DNA of 64,000 bases from Claveliimonas ammoniilytica (GTDB lineage: Bacteria > Bacillota > Clostridia > Lachnospirales > Lachnospiraceae), in assembly GCF_025567415.1 (NCBI RefSeq), contig NZ_JAOQJV010000001.1, forward strand, positions 369,639-433,638, in the 5' to 3' direction. The position numbers were made by a program, and so were the translations under genes. The notes beneath the pieces were generated by a model that saw nothing but the letters and a program-made list of their open reading frames with translations, was not told the DNA's origin and searched no databases. This document shows, one piece after another, positions 33,699 to 42,733 of the stretch. Each line of letters begins with the position of its first letter. The first letter of the stretch is position 1.

Positions 33699-36600
33699 AT
33701 GAATAGAAATGAGATCTATACATTGGGAATTGATATTGGTTCTACTACAGTTAAGATTGCCATATTAGATTCTGCCAATGAAGTATTATTTTCAAGTTAT
33801 GAGCGGCATTTCGCCAACATTCAGGAAACTCTTTCCGACCTTTTGGGGCGTGCAGCAGAGAAACTCGGCAGTATCCATGTTTCACCGGTCATCACCGGTT
33901 CCGGTGGACTGACACTTGCCAAGCATCTGAAAGTCCCATTCGTACAGGAAGTTGTGGCTGTATCCACTGCCCTTCAGGACTATGCCCCTCAGACCGACGT
34001 AGCAATCGAACTCGGCGGCGAAGATGCCAAGATCATTTATTTTGAAGGCGGTAATATTGAGCAGCGTATGAATGGTGTATGTGCCGGTGGTACCGGTTCT
34101 TTTATTGACCAGATGGCTTCTCTTCTTCAGACTGATGCATCAGGACTGAACGAGTATGCTAAAAATTATAAAGCGCTCTACACCATTGCAGCGCGCTGTG
34201 GTGTATTTGCCAAATCTGACATTCAGCCATTGATCAACGAAGGTGCATCGAAAGAAGACTTATCTGCCTCGATTTTCCAGGCAGTAGTCAATCAGACCAT
34301 CAGTGGTCTTGCCTGCGGTAAACCAATTCGCGGACACGTAGCATTTCTTGGTGGACCGCTTCATTTTTTATCTGAATTGAAAGAGGCATTTATCCGTACT
34401 TTGAAGCTGGATGACGAACATACCATTGCTCCGGATCACTCCCACCTCTTTGCTGCTATTGGATCTGCGCTGAATTCTGAGCATGATCTGGACATACCTA
34501 TTCAGACTATGCAGCAGAGACTTGCCGATCACATTCAGATGGACTTTGAAGTTGAGCGTATGCAGCCGCTCTTTGCCTCAGAAGATGACTATAACGAATT
34601 TACCAATCGTCATAATAAAGACCAGGTGCCAATGAAGGAACTGTCTTCCTACCATGGTAAAGCCTTCCTCGGTATTGATGCGGGCTCTACTACAACCAAA
34701 GCAGCACTGGTAGGTGAAGATGGCACTCTTCTGTACTCTTTCTACCATAATAATGAAGGAGATCCATTAGGTACTACCATTTCCGCAATCAAGGATATTT
34801 ATTCCAGACTTCCGGAAGATGTGGAAATCGTCCACTCCTGCTCTACCGGATATGGTGAAGCTTTGATCAAAGCCGCTCTGATGCTGGACGAGGGTGAAGT
34901 TGAGACCGTATCCCATTATTATGCTGCATCTTTCTTTGAACCGGATGTAGACTGTATCCTGGATATCGGTGGTCAGGATATGAAATGCATCAAGATCAAG
35001 AACCAGACGGTAGACAGTGTACAACTTAACGAAGCATGCTCTTCCGGCTGTGGTTCTTTCATCGAGACCTTTGCCAAATCTTTGAACTTCTCTGTTCAGG
35101 ATTTTGCACATGAAGCATTATTTGCCAAGAATCCAATCGATCTTGGAACACGTTGCACTGTATTTATGAATTCCAAAGTAAAGCAGGCACAGAAAGAAGG
35201 AGCTGAAGTCTCTGACATTTCTGCCGGTCTTGCTTACTCTGTTATTAAAAATGCATTATTTAAGGTAATCAAAGTATCTGACGCCTCTGAACTCGGTAAG
35301 CACATTGTTGTTCAGGGAGGTACGTTCTATAACGATGCTGTTCTTCGCAGCTTTGAAATGATTGCCGGATGCGATGCAGTTCGCCCGGATATTGCAGGTA
35401 TCATGGGAGCATTTGGAGCTGCACTGATTGCCAGAGAGCGTTACGTAGACTGCGAAGGTACAACCATGCTGTCTATCGATGATATTAATGCTCTGGAATA
35501 TCGCACAACTATGACCAAATGCAAGGGCTGCACCAACAACTGTCGTCTTACCATCAGCCATTTTAGCGGAGGACGTAAGTTTATTACAGGTAACCGTTGT
35601 GAACGTGGTCTTGGTAAAGAAAAAACAGCTAATAAATTACCGAACCTTTTTGATTATAAGATGCACCGGTATTTTGACTATGAACCATTATCGGAAGAAA
35701 AAGCAAAACGAGGTGTCATGGGTATTCCTCGTGTACTTAATATGTACGAGAACTATCCGTTCTGGCATACTTTCTTTACCGAACTTGGATTCCGTGTAAT
35801 TCTGACACCGGCATCTACAAGAAAAATATATGAGCTTGGTATTGAATCCATTCCAAGTGAATCTGAGTGTTATCCGGCTAAGCTTGCACATGGACATGTC
35901 CAGTGGCTGATCAACCAGAAGGTTCCACATATCTTCTATCCTAGCATCCCTTACGAGCGTCAGGAGTTCGAGGATGCCAACAACCACTACAACTGTCCGA
36001 TCGTAACCTCCTATCCGGAGAATATTAAGAATAATATGGATGCGATTGTGAATGGAGAGGTCGACTTTATTCATCCATTCCTTTCATTCAAGAGCGAAGA
36101 GACTCTTTCTTCCAGTCTGACAGAAGAAATCGGAACAAGATTCTCCATCCCTGAAACAGAGATCAGAGCCGCTGTACATAACGCATGGCTGGAGCTTGCC
36201 GCCTGCCGTGAGGATATGATGAAAAAAGGAGAAGAAACCATCGCATTCCTGAACGAGACCGGTAACCGTGGTATCGTTCTTGCCGGACGTCCATACCATA
36301 TTGATCCTGAGGTTAACCATGGTCTTCCGGAACTGATCAATTCCTACAATATTGCCGTACTGACTGAAGACAGTGTGTCTCACCTGCATCAGGTAGAACG
36401 TCCGATCAATGTTATGGATCAGTGGATGTACCACTCTCGTCTGTATGCAGCAGCCAACTATGTGAAGACAACCGAGAATCTGGATCTAATCCAGCTGAAT
36501 TCCTTTGGCTGTGGTCTGGATGCAGTTACAACCGATCAGGTAGCAGATATTCTGAATCGCTCAGACAAAATCTACACCACCTTAAAGATTGATGAGGTTA

Positions 36601-37946
36601 ATAACCTTGGTGCAGCACGTATTCGTGTCCGCTCCCTGCTTGCCGCCCTTCGTGTGCGTGAACAGCGTGGAACCAAACGCGAGATTCGTCCTGCTAATAT
36701 TACCAAGGTGCCATTTACCAAAGAAATGCGTAAAGAATATACCATTCTTTGCCCTCAGATGTCACCGATTCACTTTTCACTCTTAGAGCCGGCATTCCGT
36801 GCTTCCGGTTATAAGATTGAAGTACTTCCGAATGACAACAAACAGGCAGTCGATGTGGGATTAAAATATGTAAATAATGATGCCTGTTATCCATCACTGA
36901 TGGTGGTCGGCCAGATTATGGAGGCAATTCTTTCCGGCAAATACGATACCGATAAGATTGCTGTCATCATCAGTCAGACCGGTGGTGGATGCCGTGCTTC
37001 CAACTATATTGGATTTATCCGTCGTGCACTGAAAAAAGCCGGATACGCACATATTCCGGTCATCTCCATCAACTTAAGCGGACTGGAAGGTAATCCTGGA
37101 TTCAAGATCACCGCTCCACTGGTTGTCCGCGGTGTATATGCAGTTGTATTCGGAGATATTTTCATGAAATGTGTATATCGTCTCCGTCCATACGAGGCTG
37201 TACCGGGTTCCGTTAACGCTATGCATAAGAAATGGGAAAAACGCTGCGCTGATTTTGTGTCCAATGGTTATCCATCCAGACATAAGTTTAAGAAAATATG
37301 TCGCGAGATCATTGAAGATTTTGATAATATCGAACTTCTGGATATCAAAAAACCTCGTGTTGGTGTTGTTGGTGAAATCTTGGTTAAGTTCCTGCCTGCA
37401 GCCAACAACCATCTGGTAGACCTTCTGGAAAGCGAAGGTGCTGAGGCAGTTGTTCCTGATCTTCTGGACTTCCTGAACTACTGCTTCTATAATCAGACAT
37501 TCAAAGTAGAGAAACTTGGATTTGCCAAAAAGCAGAAAATGCTCGGTAACCTTGGAATCAAAGCTATCGAATGGCTTCGTGCCCCGGCAACGGAAGCGTT
37601 TAAAAAGAGCAAACATTTTGCCCCGCCGGCTAAGATCGAAGATCTTGGTAAAATGGCGTCCGAAATCGTATCCCTCGGTAACCAGACCGGTGAAGGATGG
37701 TTCCTTACCGGAGAAATGTTAGAACTGATCCACAGCGGTGCATCCAACATCGTTTGTACACAGCCATTTGCATGTCTGCCAAACCATGTGGTAGGTAAAG
37801 GTGTTATCAAAGAACTCCGCAGACGTTACCCTCAGGCAAATATCGTAGCCATCGACTACGATCCGGGTGCCAGCGAAGTTAACCAGCTGAACCGTATCAA
37901 ATTAATGCTGTCAACTGCTAACAAGAATCTTGATGCTTCTAATTAA
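33699..37946 (+). CDS. Giant BadF/HgdC-type acyl-CoA dehydratase activase-related protein
   Basis: A 1415-aa protein with two ASKHA ATPase domains of the 2-hydroxyacyl-CoA dehydratase activator type. The first starts at about 7 (LGIDIGSTTVKIAIL) with cluster cysteine in GVCAGGTGSFIDQMA; the second at about 325 (FLGIDAGSTTTKAAL) with NEACSSGCGSFIETF. A cysteine motif CKGCTNNCRLTI (about 607) and a DUF2229 region (from about 670) follow. The C-terminal part (about 1010-1400, QMSPIHFSLLEPAF, GGGCRASNY) resembles the dehydratase-like half. The start follows AAGGAG. Such proteins are found across Clostridia without a known substrate. Genuine activators pass ATP-driven electrons to a dehydratase; no HgdAB-like pair lies nearby, so the target is open. 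Confidence 0.9.
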   Translation: MNRNEIYTLGIDIGSTTVKIAILDSANEVLFSSYERHFANIQETLSDLLGRAAEKLGSIHVSPVITGSGGLTLAKHLKVPFVQEVVAVSTALQDYAPQTDVAIELGGEDAKIIYFEGGNIEQRMNGVCAGGTGSFIDQMASLLQTDASGLNEYAKNYKALYTIAARCGVFAKSDIQPLINEGASKEDLSASIFQAVVNQTISGLACGKPIRGHVAFLGGPLHFLSELKEAFIRTLKLDDEHTIAPDHSHLFAAIGSALNSEHDLDIPIQTMQQRLADHIQMDFEVERMQPLFASEDDYNEFTNRHNKDQVPMKELSSYHGKAFLGIDAGSTTTKAALVGEDGTLLYSFYHNNEGDPLGTTISAIKDIYSRLPEDVEIVHSCSTGYGEALIKAALMLDEGEVETVSHYYAASFFEPDVDCILDIGGQDMKCIKIKNQTVDSVQLNEACSSGCGSFIETFAKSLNFSVQDFAHEALFAKNPIDLGTRCTVFMNSKVKQAQKEGAEVSDISAGLAYSVIKNALFKVIKVSDASELGKHIVVQGGTFYNDAVLRSFEMIAGCDAVRPDIAGIMGAFGAALIARERYVDCEGTTMLSIDDINALEYRTTMTKCKGCTNNCRLTISHFSGGRKFITGNRCERGLGKEKTANKLPNLFDYKMHRYFDYEPLSEEKAKRGVMGIPRVLNMYENYPFWHTFFTELGFRVILTPASTRKIYELGIESIPSESECYPAKLAHGHVQWLINQKVPHIFYPSIPYERQEFEDANNHYNCPIVTSYPENIKNNMDAIVNGEVDFIHPFLSFKSEETLSSSLTEEIGTRFSIPETEIRAAVHNAWLELAACREDMMKKGEETIAFLNETGNRGIVLAGRPYHIDPEVNHGLPELINSYNIAVLTEDSVSHLHQVERPINVMDQWMYHSRLYAAANYVKTTENLDLIQLNSFGCGLDAVTTDQVADILNRSDKIYTTLKIDEVNNLGAARIRVRSLLAALRVREQRGTKREIRPANITKVPFTKEMRKEYTILCPQMSPIHFSLLEPAFRASGYKIEVLPNDNKQAVDVGLKYVNNDACYPSLMVVGQIMEAILSGKYDTDKIAVIISQTGGGCRASNYIGFIRRALKKAGYAHIPVISINLSGLEGNPGFKITAPLVVRGVYAVVFGDIFMKCVYRLRPYEAVPGSVNAMHKKWEKRCADFVSNGYPSRHKFKKICREIIEDFDNIELLDIKKPRVGVVGEILVKFLPAANNHLVDLLESEGAEAVVPDLLDFLNYCFYNQTFKVEKLGFAKKQKMLGNLGIKAIEWLRAPATEAFKKSKHFAPPAKIEDLGKMASEIVSLGNQTGEGWFLTGEMLELIHSGASNIVCTQPFACLPNHVVGKGVIKELRRRYPQANIVAIDYDPGASEVNQLNRIKLMLSTANKNLDASN

Positions 37947-38124
37947 AGTCGAACGTCCGTGAGACTTAGCGCGTGATTCTGGTCAGCGAAGCTGACATAT
38001 TCCTATCAGAATCACTGCGCATCCTCGCGGAGCGTTTATCTCAGTCGGAGATTGGACTCCCACTGAGACAAATTCGCTATTACTCACCCCCTGAAGAGGT
38101 TGGAGTCTTCTCGACTGAGATAAA
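37946..38124 (+). other. Highly structured intergenic element (multi-hairpin RNA or repeat)
   Basis: The 197-bp gap between the activase stop and the TetR start is nearly filled with pairing potential. Stem 1: 37973-37981 with 38007-38015 (9 bp), extended by GCGC/GCGC (37969-37972 and 38017-38020) and holding an inner hairpin GTCAGC-GAA-GCTGAC (37982-37996). Stem 2: a perfect 13-bp stem, 38035-38047 with 38112-38124, with inner GACTCC/GGAGTC (38055-38060, 38102-38107). Alternative long-range pairings also exist: GTGAG and TAGCG (37959-37971) can pair with CGCTA and CTCAC (38075-38087). There is no U-tract, so it is not a plain terminator. No open frame is apparent. Confidence 0.6.
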
Positions 38125-38143
38125 TATTTGAAAGGAGTATTCT

Positions 38144-38719
38144 ATGCGGCAATCTACCAAACAGGCTCTTTCGGAAACTTTTAAAATACTTCTGGAAGCC
38201 CGAACGATTGATAAGATTACAGTAAAAGATATTGTGACTAAATGCGGGGTAAACCGTCAGACTTTTTATTATCATTTCCGTGACATCTATGAACTGATGG
38301 AATGGACTCTGGAGAATGATATCAGAGAATATTTATCCGATATATCAGATTTCTCTGAAGATTCTCTGGTTATCGAATGGAAGGAAAGCATTTATCACTT
38401 ATATCAATTCCTTTATTCCAGAAAAAAGCAGATTCTTCATGCATATGACCCCGTTAATAAAACATATTATGAGAATTTTCTGCTGAAATTTATTACACCG
38501 ATCATAGACTACCGCATTTCCCTGTGCACGTCAGCTTCGTCTGTACCAAAGGAAAAACGTGTATTTGTTACCAAAGCCTATACGTGGATCTGCCTCGAAC
38601 TGATTCTCGAATGGTTAGAACACGGTATGCCAAATGAACATAAAATTCAGTTGGATGATTATCTTACCTTAGTAGATGGCAGTCTTGATACTGCTCTTGA
38701 ACGTTTCATCCAAAGATAG
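38144..38719 (+). CDS. TetR/AcrR-family regulator (DhaS-like)
   Basis: A 191-aa one-component regulator. The N-terminal TetR helix-turn-helix (about 1-55) is clear: KQALSETFKILLEARTIDKITVKDI and CGVNRQTFYYHFRDIYEL. The ligand-binding C-terminal domain (about 60-190) is all-helical and of the kind seen in DhaS/TetR_C_8 proteins. The start follows AAAGGAG. It lies between the structured element and the radical SAM gene, followed by a strong terminator, so it is not simply cotranscribed with the latter. The regulator may control its neighbours; the ligand is unknown. Confidence 0.88.
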   Translation: MRQSTKQALSETFKILLEARTIDKITVKDIVTKCGVNRQTFYYHFRDIYELMEWTLENDIREYLSDISDFSEDSLVIEWKESIYHLYQFLYSRKKQILHAYDPVNKTYYENFLLKFITPIIDYRISLCTSASSVPKEKRVFVTKAYTWICLELILEWLEHGMPNEHKIQLDDYLTLVDGSLDTALERFIQR

Positions 38720-38752
38720 CATTTTATTCCTCACATACCTTTTAGACAGAGT

Positions 38753-38790
38753 AATCCTTGTGTCAAATTTTTTGACACAGGGATTTTTTT
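38753..38790 (+). terminator. Terminator after the TetR-type gene
   Basis: The arms AATCCTTGTGTCAAA and TTTGACACAGGGATT (one G:U pair) are followed by a run of T residues. It is strong and unidirectional. Confidence 0.9.
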
Positions 38791-38870
38791 GTCGATTGTT
38801 AATTTCAAACAGATATATATCATTATATATATAACTGAAAGAAATAAGTATAAATGGAGGAATGAATATT

Positions 38871-40232
38871 ATGGATACTTCAAGCAGAATTGTACAATAT
38901 GGTCTGAAAACCGCATTTAATTATATTGAAAAGAACCCAGAACAGAATCTTCCGAAGCTTATGGATTGGGTAGACAAATTAGCCGGCAATGGACCGAACA
39001 GCTATCCATCCCAGCGTGCCGCAATCCGAAAGGTCATTAATAATCCGGACAACAACATGTATCAGCTTATTATTAATATACTGACAGAGATTGATCCCGG
39101 CATATTAAAAGCAGTGTTTGAAAATTTCTTTCTCAATGCCAACTTACTTGGATGGAAAAGACAAACAGAGTTGCGCGAGAAATACCACTGTAATATTCCA
39201 TGGGCAATCCTACTCGATCCTACATCTGCCTGTAATCTGCACTGTACAGGTTGTTGGGCAGCCGAATATGGAAACAAGCTAAACCTGACCTTTGATGAGA
39301 TTGATTCTATCATTATGCAGGGGAAAGAAATGGGCATCTACATGTACATATATACCGGTGGTGAACCGTTGGTACGTAAAAAAGATCTGATCGCATTATG
39401 CAGAAAGCATCATGACTGCCAGTTTCTTTCTTTTACCAATGCAACCCTTATTGATGAAGAATTTGCTGAACAAATGCTGGATGTAAAGAACTTCATTCCT
39501 GCAATTAGCGTAGAGGGATTTGAAGAAGCCACCGATGGACGACGTGGAAACGGAACATTCCAGAAGGTTGTAAAAGCTATGAACCTACTGAAAGAGAAGA
39601 AACTTCCATTTGGTATCAGTTGTTGCTATACCAGTCAGAATCTGGATTCTATCAGCAGTGATGAATACTTTGACCAGATGATCAAATGGGGAGCCAAGTT
39701 TGTATGGTATTTCCACTATATGCCGATTGGAAATGATGCTGTACCTGAACTCCTGCCAACACCTGCGCAGCGTGAATATATGTATCATAAGATCCGTCAG
39801 GTACGTGCAACAAAACCAATTTTTGCTATGGATTTCCAGAACGACGGCGAATACGTAGGCGGATGTATCGCCGGTGGACGCCGCTATCTGCATATCAATG
39901 CGAATGGCGACTGCGACCCATGTGTATTCATCCATTATTCCGATTCCAATATCCGCGAAAAGAGCCTGTTAGAAGTGCTTCAGTCTCCGATGTTCATGGC
40001 ATATCACGATGGTCAGCCATTCAATGAGAACCATCTGAAACCGTGTCCGATGCTTGAGAACCCACAGCTTCTGCGGCAGATGGTTGCTAAAACCGGTGCA
40101 CATTCTACCGACCTCCAGTCACCGGAAAGTGCCGATCACCTCTGTGATAAATGTATGGCATATGCCGAGAACTGGACTCCGACCGCTGAACGGTTATGGA
40201 GCAATAGCTGCCGATGCAAGAAGGCTGAATAA
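38871..40232 (+). CDS. Radical SAM protein with C-terminal cysteine-rich (SPASM-like) region
   Basis: About 453 aa. The radical SAM cluster motif CNLHCTGC (CxxxCxxC) is near residue 118, followed by the SAM-binding GGEP in YIYTGGEPLVRKKD (near 158). The C-terminal part has extra cysteines for auxiliary clusters: GGCIAGGRRYLHINANGDCDPC (near 325-350, in pieces) and CDKCMAYAENW and SCRCKK at the end. An N-terminal helical extension of about 100 residues precedes the barrel. The start at 38871 is chosen because GGAGG is then ten bases upstream. No precursor peptide gene is visible nearby, so peptide maturation cannot be claimed. A TetR-type regulator precedes it. Confidence 0.87.
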   Translation: MDTSSRIVQYGLKTAFNYIEKNPEQNLPKLMDWVDKLAGNGPNSYPSQRAAIRKVINNPDNNMYQLIINILTEIDPGILKAVFENFFLNANLLGWKRQTELREKYHCNIPWAILLDPTSACNLHCTGCWAAEYGNKLNLTFDEIDSIIMQGKEMGIYMYIYTGGEPLVRKKDLIALCRKHHDCQFLSFTNATLIDEEFAEQMLDVKNFIPAISVEGFEEATDGRRGNGTFQKVVKAMNLLKEKKLPFGISCCYTSQNLDSISSDEYFDQMIKWGAKFVWYFHYMPIGNDAVPELLPTPAQREYMYHKIRQVRATKPIFAMDFQNDGEYVGGCIAGGRRYLHINANGDCDPCVFIHYSDSNIREKSLLEVLQSPMFMAYHDGQPFNENHLKPCPMLENPQLLRQMVAKTGAHSTDLQSPESADHLCDKCMAYAENWTPTAERLWSNSCRCKKAE

Positions 40233-40263
40233 TCTGACACCCATTTTAACCTATCCTATATAA

Positions 40264-40298
40264 AATGAGCGCCCGGACATTACGTCTGGACGCTCATT
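40264..40298. terminator. Bidirectional terminator between the radical SAM gene and gpmI
   Basis: Arms AATGAGCG...CCGGAC and GTCTGG...CGCTCATT (one mismatch) lie around a short loop, between convergent genes. Confidence 0.8.
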
Positions 40299-40322
40299 CT
40301 TACAACCATTCATTATTTTCGA

Positions 40323-41861
40323 TTATTTTACAAGCAGTGATTTACCTGTCATTTCTTTTGGCTGTTCCAGTCCCATCAGCTCGATCAGAGTCGGTGCGAT
40401 ATCTGCAAGGCATCCACCCTCACGAAGCTTGTATGCAGGATCTGCATTTACCAGAATAAATGGTACCGGATTGGTTGTATGTGCTGTAAATGGCTCACCT
40501 GTCTCTTTGTCAATCAGCTGTTCTGCATTGCCGTGGTCAGCACAGATAAACATCTGTCCGTCTACTTCACGGATTGCATCTACTGCTTTTCCAACACATG
40601 CATCTACAGCTTCAATTGCTGCGATTGCTGCAGGTTCTACGCCAGTGTGACCTACCATATCCGGGTTAGCAAAGTTGATGATGATCACATCATATTTATC
40701 AGATTTAATCGCATCTACCAGCTTATCACATACTTCGTATGCGCTCATCTCCGGCTTCATATCATAAGTTGCAACCTTTGGTGATTTTACAAGAATACGA
40801 TCCTCACCTTCATTTGGTTCCTCAACGCCGCCGTTAAAGAAGAACGTTACATGTGCATACTTTTCTGTCTCTGCAATACGTGCCTGTTTCAAACCATTAG
40901 CAGCAAGGAACTCACCAAATGTATTGGTAATCTCTTCTTTTACAAACGCAACCAGCTTGTTAGGAATGGTCACATCATACTCTGTAAAGCAAACATATGT
41001 GGTGTGGATTCTTTCTCCACGATCAAATCCGTCAAATGCATCATCACAGAATGTTCTTGTAATCTCTCTTGCACGATCCGGACGGAAATTAAAGAAGATC
41101 ACGGAATCGTTATCTTTGATCGTAGCTACCGGGGCTCCGTCTTTCTCTACAACAGTCGGAAGTACAAATTCATCCGTTACATCCTTGTCATAAGAAGCCT
41201 GAATGCCTTCTGTGGCACTTGTAGTCTTCTCACCCTCGCCAAATACGAGTGCACGGTATGCTTTTTCTACTCGATCCCATCTGTTATCACGGTCCATAAC
41301 ATAATAACGTCCCATAACAGATGCCACTTCACCTACGCCGATTTCTGCCATCCTGGCTTCAAGTTCAGCTACGTATTCTTTACCAGATGCCGGTGGTGTG
41401 TCGCGACCATCAAGGAAGCAGTGTACATATACTTTCTCGATGCCCTGACGCTTGGCCAGTTCCAGGAGTCCGTAAATGTGTGAATTATGGCTGTGTACAC
41501 CTCCATCGGATACCAGCCCATATAAATGCAGTGCAGAAGCATTTTTCTTTACATTCTCGCATGCGGCAAGCAGTGCCTTATTCTCAAAGAAATCTCCATC
41601 CTGAATTGCTTTTGTGATCTTAGTCAGATCCTGATATACGATACGTCCGGCTCCCATGTTCAGATGTCCTACCTCTGAGTTACCCATCTGACCATCCGGA
41701 AGACCTACAGCAAGTCCACTTGCGTTACCCTGTACAAATGGGCATTCAGCCATCAGTTTGTCCATAACCGGCTTCTTAGCCTCCGCTACGGCATTACCTT
41801 TGGTCTCATTATTCAATCCATAACCATCTAAAATCATGAGTACGGTTGGTTTCTTGCTCAT
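40323..41861 (-). CDS. gpmI: 2,3-bisphosphoglycerate-independent phosphoglycerate mutase
   Basis: A 512-aa Mn2+-dependent enzyme converting 3- to 2-phosphoglycerate. The metal site begins at LMILDGYGLN (Asp, near 12). The catalytic serine is in QMGNSEVGHLNMGAGR (near 62). HNSHIYGLLELAKRQG, FVHCFLDGRDTPP-like sequence (here VHCFLDGRDTPPASG) and ICADHGNAEQLID supply further ligands. It is the last gene of the glycolytic cluster gap-pgk-tpiA-gpmI, 101 bp after tpiA with a G/C-rich hairpin between. Confidence 0.97.
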   Translation of the reverse strand: MSKKPTVLMILDGYGLNNETKGNAVAEAKKPVMDKLMAECPFVQGNASGLAVGLPDGQMGNSEVGHLNMGAGRIVYQDLTKITKAIQDGDFFENKALLAACENVKKNASALHLYGLVSDGGVHSHNSHIYGLLELAKRQGIEKVYVHCFLDGRDTPPASGKEYVAELEARMAEIGVGEVASVMGRYYVMDRDNRWDRVEKAYRALVFGEGEKTTSATEGIQASYDKDVTDEFVLPTVVEKDGAPVATIKDNDSVIFFNFRPDRAREITRTFCDDAFDGFDRGERIHTTYVCFTEYDVTIPNKLVAFVKEEITNTFGEFLAANGLKQARIAETEKYAHVTFFFNGGVEEPNEGEDRILVKSPKVATYDMKPEMSAYEVCDKLVDAIKSDKYDVIIINFANPDMVGHTGVEPAAIAAIEAVDACVGKAVDAIREVDGQMFICADHGNAEQLIDKETGEPFTAHTTNPVPFILVNADPAYKLREGGCLADIAPTLIELMGLEQPKEMTGKSLLVK

Positions 41862-41918
41862 TATTCTATCTCCTCTATGTTCTACTATTTTTTATCACAA
41901 ATTCATAAAAACATAAAA

Positions 41919-41948
41919 TCGCAGGGGCGAATCTTTCCACCCCCACGA
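41919..41948 (-). terminator. Weak terminator or attenuator between tpiA and gpmI
   Basis: A nine-bp stem with two wobbles (41919-41927 with 41940-41948) is followed on the minus strand by TTTTATGTTTTTATG. It may reduce gpmI relative to tpiA. Confidence 0.45.
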
Positions 41949-41962
41949 CCTGAAATTTTGTC

Positions 41963-42712
41963 TTATTTGTAGTTAACGATTTTTCCGAAATCTGGCTTCA
42001 GAGCTGCGCCGCCTACAAGACCACCGTCGATATCCGGCTGAGCAAATAATTCAGGAGCTGTAGTAGCATTAACAGATCCGCCGTACTGAATACGGATTGC
42101 TTCTGCAGTAGCTTCATCATATACTTCAGCGATGCAGGCACGAATACCTGAGCATACTTCCTGAGCCTGCTCTGTAGTAGCTGTCTTACCTGTTCCGATA
42201 GCCCAGATTGGCTCGTAAGCGATAACCATTGTCTTAGCCTGATCAGCTGTTACATTCTGCAGACCAACTTTAACCTGCTGACGGATGAAGTCCATTGTAA
42301 CTCCCTGCTCTCTCTGCTCAAGAGTCTCTCCACAGCACATGATTGGTGTAATACCATGCTCAAATGCTTTCAGGACTTTCTTGTTAACTGTCTCGTTAGT
42401 CTCAGCAAAATACTCTCTTCTCTCTGAATGTCCAAGTACTACATACTTAACACCGGCATCTACCAGCATAGCCGGTGAAATCTCGCCTGTGTAAGCACCT
42501 TTCTCTTCAAAGTACATGTTCTCAGCACCAACCTGAATGTTCGTTCCTTTAACAGCCTCAGCTACTGGAATAATATCAATAGCCGGTACGCAGAATACTA
42601 CGTCTACATCATCACTAGCTACCAGCGGTTTCAATTCCTCAACAAGGGCTACTGCCTCACTTGGTGTCTTATTCATTTTCCAGTTACCTGCAACAATTTT
42701 TCTTCTTGCCAT
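41963..42712 (-). CDS. tpiA: Triosephosphate isomerase
   Basis: A 249-aa TIM barrel interconverting dihydroxyacetone phosphate and glyceraldehyde 3-phosphate. The catalytic residues are seen in VAGNWKMNKTPSE (Lys, near 13), VVLGHSERREYFAE (His, near 95) and MVIAYEPIWAIGTGKTATT (Glu, near 167). The phosphate loop is IQYGGSVNATTAPEL and the C-terminus ends GGLVGGAALKPDF. It starts 21 bp after pgk. Confidence 0.98.
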   Translation of the reverse strand: MARRKIVAGNWKMNKTPSEAVALVEELKPLVASDDVDVVFCVPAIDIIPVAEAVKGTNIQVGAENMYFEEKGAYTGEISPAMLVDAGVKYVVLGHSERREYFAETNETVNKKVLKAFEHGITPIMCCGETLEQREQGVTMDFIRQQVKVGLQNVTADQAKTMVIAYEPIWAIGTGKTATTEQAQEVCSGIRACIAEVYDEATAEAIRIQYGGSVNATTAPELFAQPDIDGGLVGGAALKPDFGKIVNYK

Positions 42713-42733
42713 GTTTGTTCTACCTCTTTCTTC

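Noticed and set aside
38871..40232. A RiPP gene cluster around the radical SAM enzyme
   Set aside because: No short precursor-like gene, transporter or peptidase is visible in the neighbourhood.
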